A stretch of DNA of 7,732 bases. Source: an uncultured Bacilli bacterium (lineage in GTDB: Bacteria > Bacillota_I > Bacilli_A > RF39 > UBA660). Where the stretch lies: contig CANPXI010000047.1 of NCBI GenBank assembly GCA_947585885.1, forward strand, positions 1 through 7,732, written 5' to 3'. Below are positions 6,092 to 7,732 of this stretch, piece after piece. The notes under the pieces are model-generated. The model was not told where the DNA came from. It was given only the letters and a program-made list of their open reading frames with translations, and made no database searches. Both the position numbers and the translations under genes were made by a program. Within the stretch, counting starts at the first letter, position 1; each line of letters starts with the position of its first letter.

Positions 6092-6839
6092 ATAAAAATA
6101 AAGTCAAAATCATTGCAACAACACCAACTATTAATCCTAAATTTCTAGTCTTTTTATCTTTACTCTCTCTAATCAAAGGTAAAAACTCAAAAATAGCAAT
6201 ATACAAAATCATACCAAAAGTAAACATAAGAGCACTACCAAGTACAAAATCACTAACCAAATAACTTTCAAACTTAAATGCTAAAAAACCACCAATTAAA
6301 TAAGAAAAACCAATAAATACAATATATAAAAGAGTCTCTATTTTAGAATGATTCTTACTAAAAGTACTTGATAAAGTAAAACCTAAAGGAATATTATGTA
6401 GTCCTATTCCTAAAGTTAAAATAACAGCAGTTTCATAATTAAGTAAAACACTACTATACAAAGTCATTCCTTCAATCAAATTATGAATAACTAAAAATAT
6501 ACAAGTAATTAAAGAGATATGATTGAAATTACTATGATCTTCTTCGTGTTCGTGATGATGTCCTCCAAATAAATCTAAAACAAACACAATAATAAACCCT
6601 AAAAATGTAAAAAGTGCTAAAAACAATATACTTTTTACATTATCTAAACTTCCATTAAAAAACGAATACGCATCAGGTATTAAATGAATTACACCAAGTA
6701 AAATCAAAACACTAAACCCTAAAGACACACTAAAAGTCATAACTTTGTTACTGTTCTTAGTAGAAAAAACAATTAAAGTTCCTACAAGCAAAAACAAAAT
6801 AGAAATAATACTAAGAACTAACACAATAAATAAATTCAT
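6090..6839 (-). CDS. ZIP-family divalent metal transporter with an altered second metal site
   Basis: 249 residues with about eight hydrophobic helices. A His/acid-rich cytoplasmic loop between helices 3 and 4 (GGHHHEHEEDH, 92-102) is typical of ZIP proteins that carry Zn2+, Fe2+ or Mn2+ into the cytosol. Helix 2-3 carries VIHLIPDA (50-57). Helix 4 has H119-N120-x2-E123-G, the canonical metal-site motif. Helix 5 has H148-N149-I-P-L152-G, with Leu where most family members have Glu or another ligand, so the two-metal centre seems reduced. The ATG is 2 bases after the stop of the upstream gene, with an AAAGGG (6849-6854) ribosome site inside that gene. Metal specificity cannot be told. Why it sits with lipid-carrier genes is unclear; a metal-dependent envelope enzyme is one possibility. 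Confidence 0.9.
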   Translation of the reverse strand: MNLFIVLVLSIISILFLLVGTLIVFSTKNSNKVMTFSVSLGFSVLILLGVIHLIPDAYSFFNGSLDNVKSILFLALFTFLGFIIVFVLDLFGGHHHEHEEDHSNFNHISLITCIFLVIHNLIEGMTLYSSVLLNYETAVILTLGIGLHNIPLGFTLSSTFSKNHSKIETLLYIVFIGFSYLIGGFLAFKFESYLVSDFVLGSALMFTFGMILYIAIFEFLPLIRESKDKKTRNLGLIVGVVAMILTLFL

Positions 6840-6841
6840 TC

Positions 6842-7648
6842 TTATTCACCCTTTATATCAATATATTTACTATATTCTATCAAACATCCTTGATTCTTTC
6901 CACTACTTTGAATATTTTCATATAAACTAGGTACTATCTTACCTCCATTTAAAACAAAACCATCCTTACTTACTCCTATATTCCACTCTACATACCTAAC
7001 ACTCTTTAGCACATTAGAAATATCACTTAAATAACTCTTTAATTCGTCACTTACAAATTTATCACTACAAAGAACATTAACTTTCCCGTCTTCTCCTAAA
7101 AAACTAACAATCTTATATGAATCACTAAACTCAATATAATTGCTAACCAAAAACTCTTCATTTTTCATAATGGAATTATATATCTTTAAAACATTATACT
7201 CATTCTTTAACTTATCTCTATCTATATTAATAACTTCATAACTATCACTATTAATACACTTACTAACTATCTTATCTTTATCTATAATAAACTCTTTAAA
7301 TTCTTTGAAACTAACAAGCCTTAAATCAATAAAAACCCTCTTAACATAACTCTTAAACACTTGATAAAAAACAACATTATCATTAAACACACTAGAGTCT
7401 TCTACATTATTATACTTTTTTATAATATCTTCATTTATACTCTTAGTAACAAAAGTACCTTTTTCTATATCACTTAATAAATAAAACTTATACAAAAAAT
7501 ACTCTTTAACACTACATCCATACTTTTTAATACTCTTTATAACATCAAAAAGAACAGAAAAACTACTCTTTTCTCCTTTAACACTTTTTATATCACTAAG
7601 TAAATCTTTAAATTTAACACTTCTTAACTCTTTAAATAAAAAACTCAC
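6842..7648 (-). CDS. Degenerate sugar-transfer-type ATP-grasp relative
   Basis: 268 residues, soluble, very rich in Lys, Ser, Val and Ile. Its layout resembles the 'sugar-transfer associated ATP-grasp' family found near capsule and polysaccharide genes: a YGCSVKEYFLYKFYLLSD segment (43-60), FNDNVVFYQVFKSYVKR (88-104), a LVSFKEFKEFI block (111-121), then IVSK130 where the nucleotide-binding Lys-Pro would be. Near the end WNIGVSKDGFVLNGG (222-236) aligns by eye with the WDIAxTxDGPVLIEGN metal-binding strand, but the Glu and Asn of that motif are replaced. The Gly-rich loop expected after the Lys is also not seen. It is therefore probably inactive as a ligase, or much diverged. The start is GTG with no clear Shine-Dalgarno; no upstream in-frame ATG exists after a TGA. 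Family assignment is by eye. Confidence 0.6.
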   Translation of the reverse strand: MSFLFKELRSVKFKDLLSDIKSVKGEKSSFSVLFDVIKSIKKYGCSVKEYFLYKFYLLSDIEKGTFVTKSINEDIIKKYNNVEDSSVFNDNVVFYQVFKSYVKRVFIDLRLVSFKEFKEFIIDKDKIVSKCINSDSYEVINIDRDKLKNEYNVLKIYNSIMKNEEFLVSNYIEFSDSYKIVSFLGEDGKVNVLCSDKFVSDELKSYLSDISNVLKSVRYVEWNIGVSKDGFVLNGGKIVPSLYENIQSSGKNQGCLIEYSKYIDIKGE

Positions 7649-7731
7649 TCTATACCAGTCGAGTAGACATCTCGACGTACCTCTCTTTCTTCATTGTTCT
7701 GTTTGTGAGAAGTTTGTCTAATGCCCCTCAC
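7645..7731 (-). CDS. Possible C-terminal end of an upstream gene (very uncertain)
   Basis: One - strand frame is open from the window edge to TGA at 7647-7645, giving about 28 residues ending EREVRRDVYSTGIE. Its TGA overlaps the GTG start of the ATP-grasp-like gene as GTGA, which is typical of translationally coupled genes and would explain the missing ribosome site. Against it, the segment is much richer in G+C than its neighbours, contains two hairpins, and is too short to identify. Confidence 0.22.
   Translation of the reverse strand: MRGIRQTSHKQNNEEREVRRDVYSTGIE
7658..7676. repeat. Perfect hairpin GTCGAG / CTCGAC
   Basis: A 6-bp GC-containing stem (7658-7663 and 7671-7676) with a 7-base loop TAGACAT lies just upstream of the GTG start at 7648. 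There is no T run on either side, so it is not an intrinsic terminator. It could be a leader structure, a protein site or part of an RNA. Confidence 0.5.
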
Positions 7732-7732
7732 A
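7704..7732. repeat. Inverted repeat TGTGAG / CTCACA at the window end
   Basis: TGTGAG (7704-7709) and CTCACA (7727-7732) form a perfect 6-bp dyad across a 17-base spacer, ending exactly at the last base of the window, so it may extend further. The segment 7649-7732 is 43% G+C by count, far above the flanking genes. Confidence 0.45.

Noticed and set aside
6745..6930. A 61-residue + strand open frame.
   Set aside because: Antisense to the ZIP / ATP-grasp-like junction, with no ribosome site and shadow-type composition.
7656..7694. A 14-residue - strand frame (MKKERYVEMSTRLV).
   Set aside because: Too short, no ribosome site, and it competes with another open frame that ends in a GTGA overlap; nothing favours it.
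1..7732. CRISPR arrays, insertion sequences or a riboswitch.
   Set aside because: No regularly spaced identical repeats, transposase motifs, terminal inverted repeats with target duplications, or riboswitch-like conserved leader were found. The regular pattern at 1-1854 is protein-level repeat.

Overview
The window is very AT-rich except for its last ~85 bases. It carries Shine-Dalgarno-led genes in tightly packed operons, a tRNA with an encoded CCA end, and a sortase-type surface protein with a Cna_B domain. Every Trp I checked is TGG and no coding frame contains an internal TGA, so the standard bacterial code fits. Together with lipid-carrier recycling genes this suggests a walled, low-GC Firmicutes/Bacillota bacterium, perhaps one of the uncultured gut lineages near the Mollicutes/Erysipelotrichia. 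That placement is inference; there is no rRNA or marker gene to settle it.

Layout: (1) 1-2328, + strand: the C-terminal 775 residues of a large secreted adhesin. It has a right-handed beta-helix of Pmp-like repeats, then a Cna_B isopeptide domain, an NPDTG sorting motif, a membrane helix and a basic tail. It starts upstream of the window and ends in a perfect 15-bp terminator stem that also serves the convergent operon. (2) 2391-3745, - strand: a LysR-type regulator followed 11 bases later by an ElaA-like GNAT acetyltransferase. (3) 3746-3839: a short divergent promoter region with a symmetric 9-bp inverted repeat. (4) 3840-4409, + strand: a small soluble protein with a possible zinc-binding cluster, function unknown. 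(5) 4410-4703: tRNA-Gly(GCC) on the - strand with its terminator, and short direct repeats beyond it that may be a relic of an integration site. (6) 4704-7648, - strand: a four-gene operon with gaps of 2, 9 and 9 bases. In transcription order it encodes a degenerate sugar-transfer-type ATP-grasp protein, a ZIP metal transporter, a PAP2 membrane phosphatase and a DUF368/PopT polyprenyl-phosphate transporter. (7) 7649-7732: a GC-richer segment with two hairpins and no clear identity.

The most coherent biology is in the operon. A PAP2 enzyme that can dephosphorylate undecaprenyl pyrophosphate on the outer face sits directly before a PopT-type transporter that returns undecaprenyl phosphate inward. 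That is a compact lipid-carrier recycling module, linked here to a ZIP transporter and a polysaccharide-type ATP-grasp relative that has lost expected catalytic residues. The PopT gene appears to carry a one-base frameshift that removes its last membrane helix. I see no clearly new multi-gene system. The oddities most worth checking are the popT frameshift, the degenerate ATP-grasp protein, the altered ZIP metal site and the unexplained segment at the window end.
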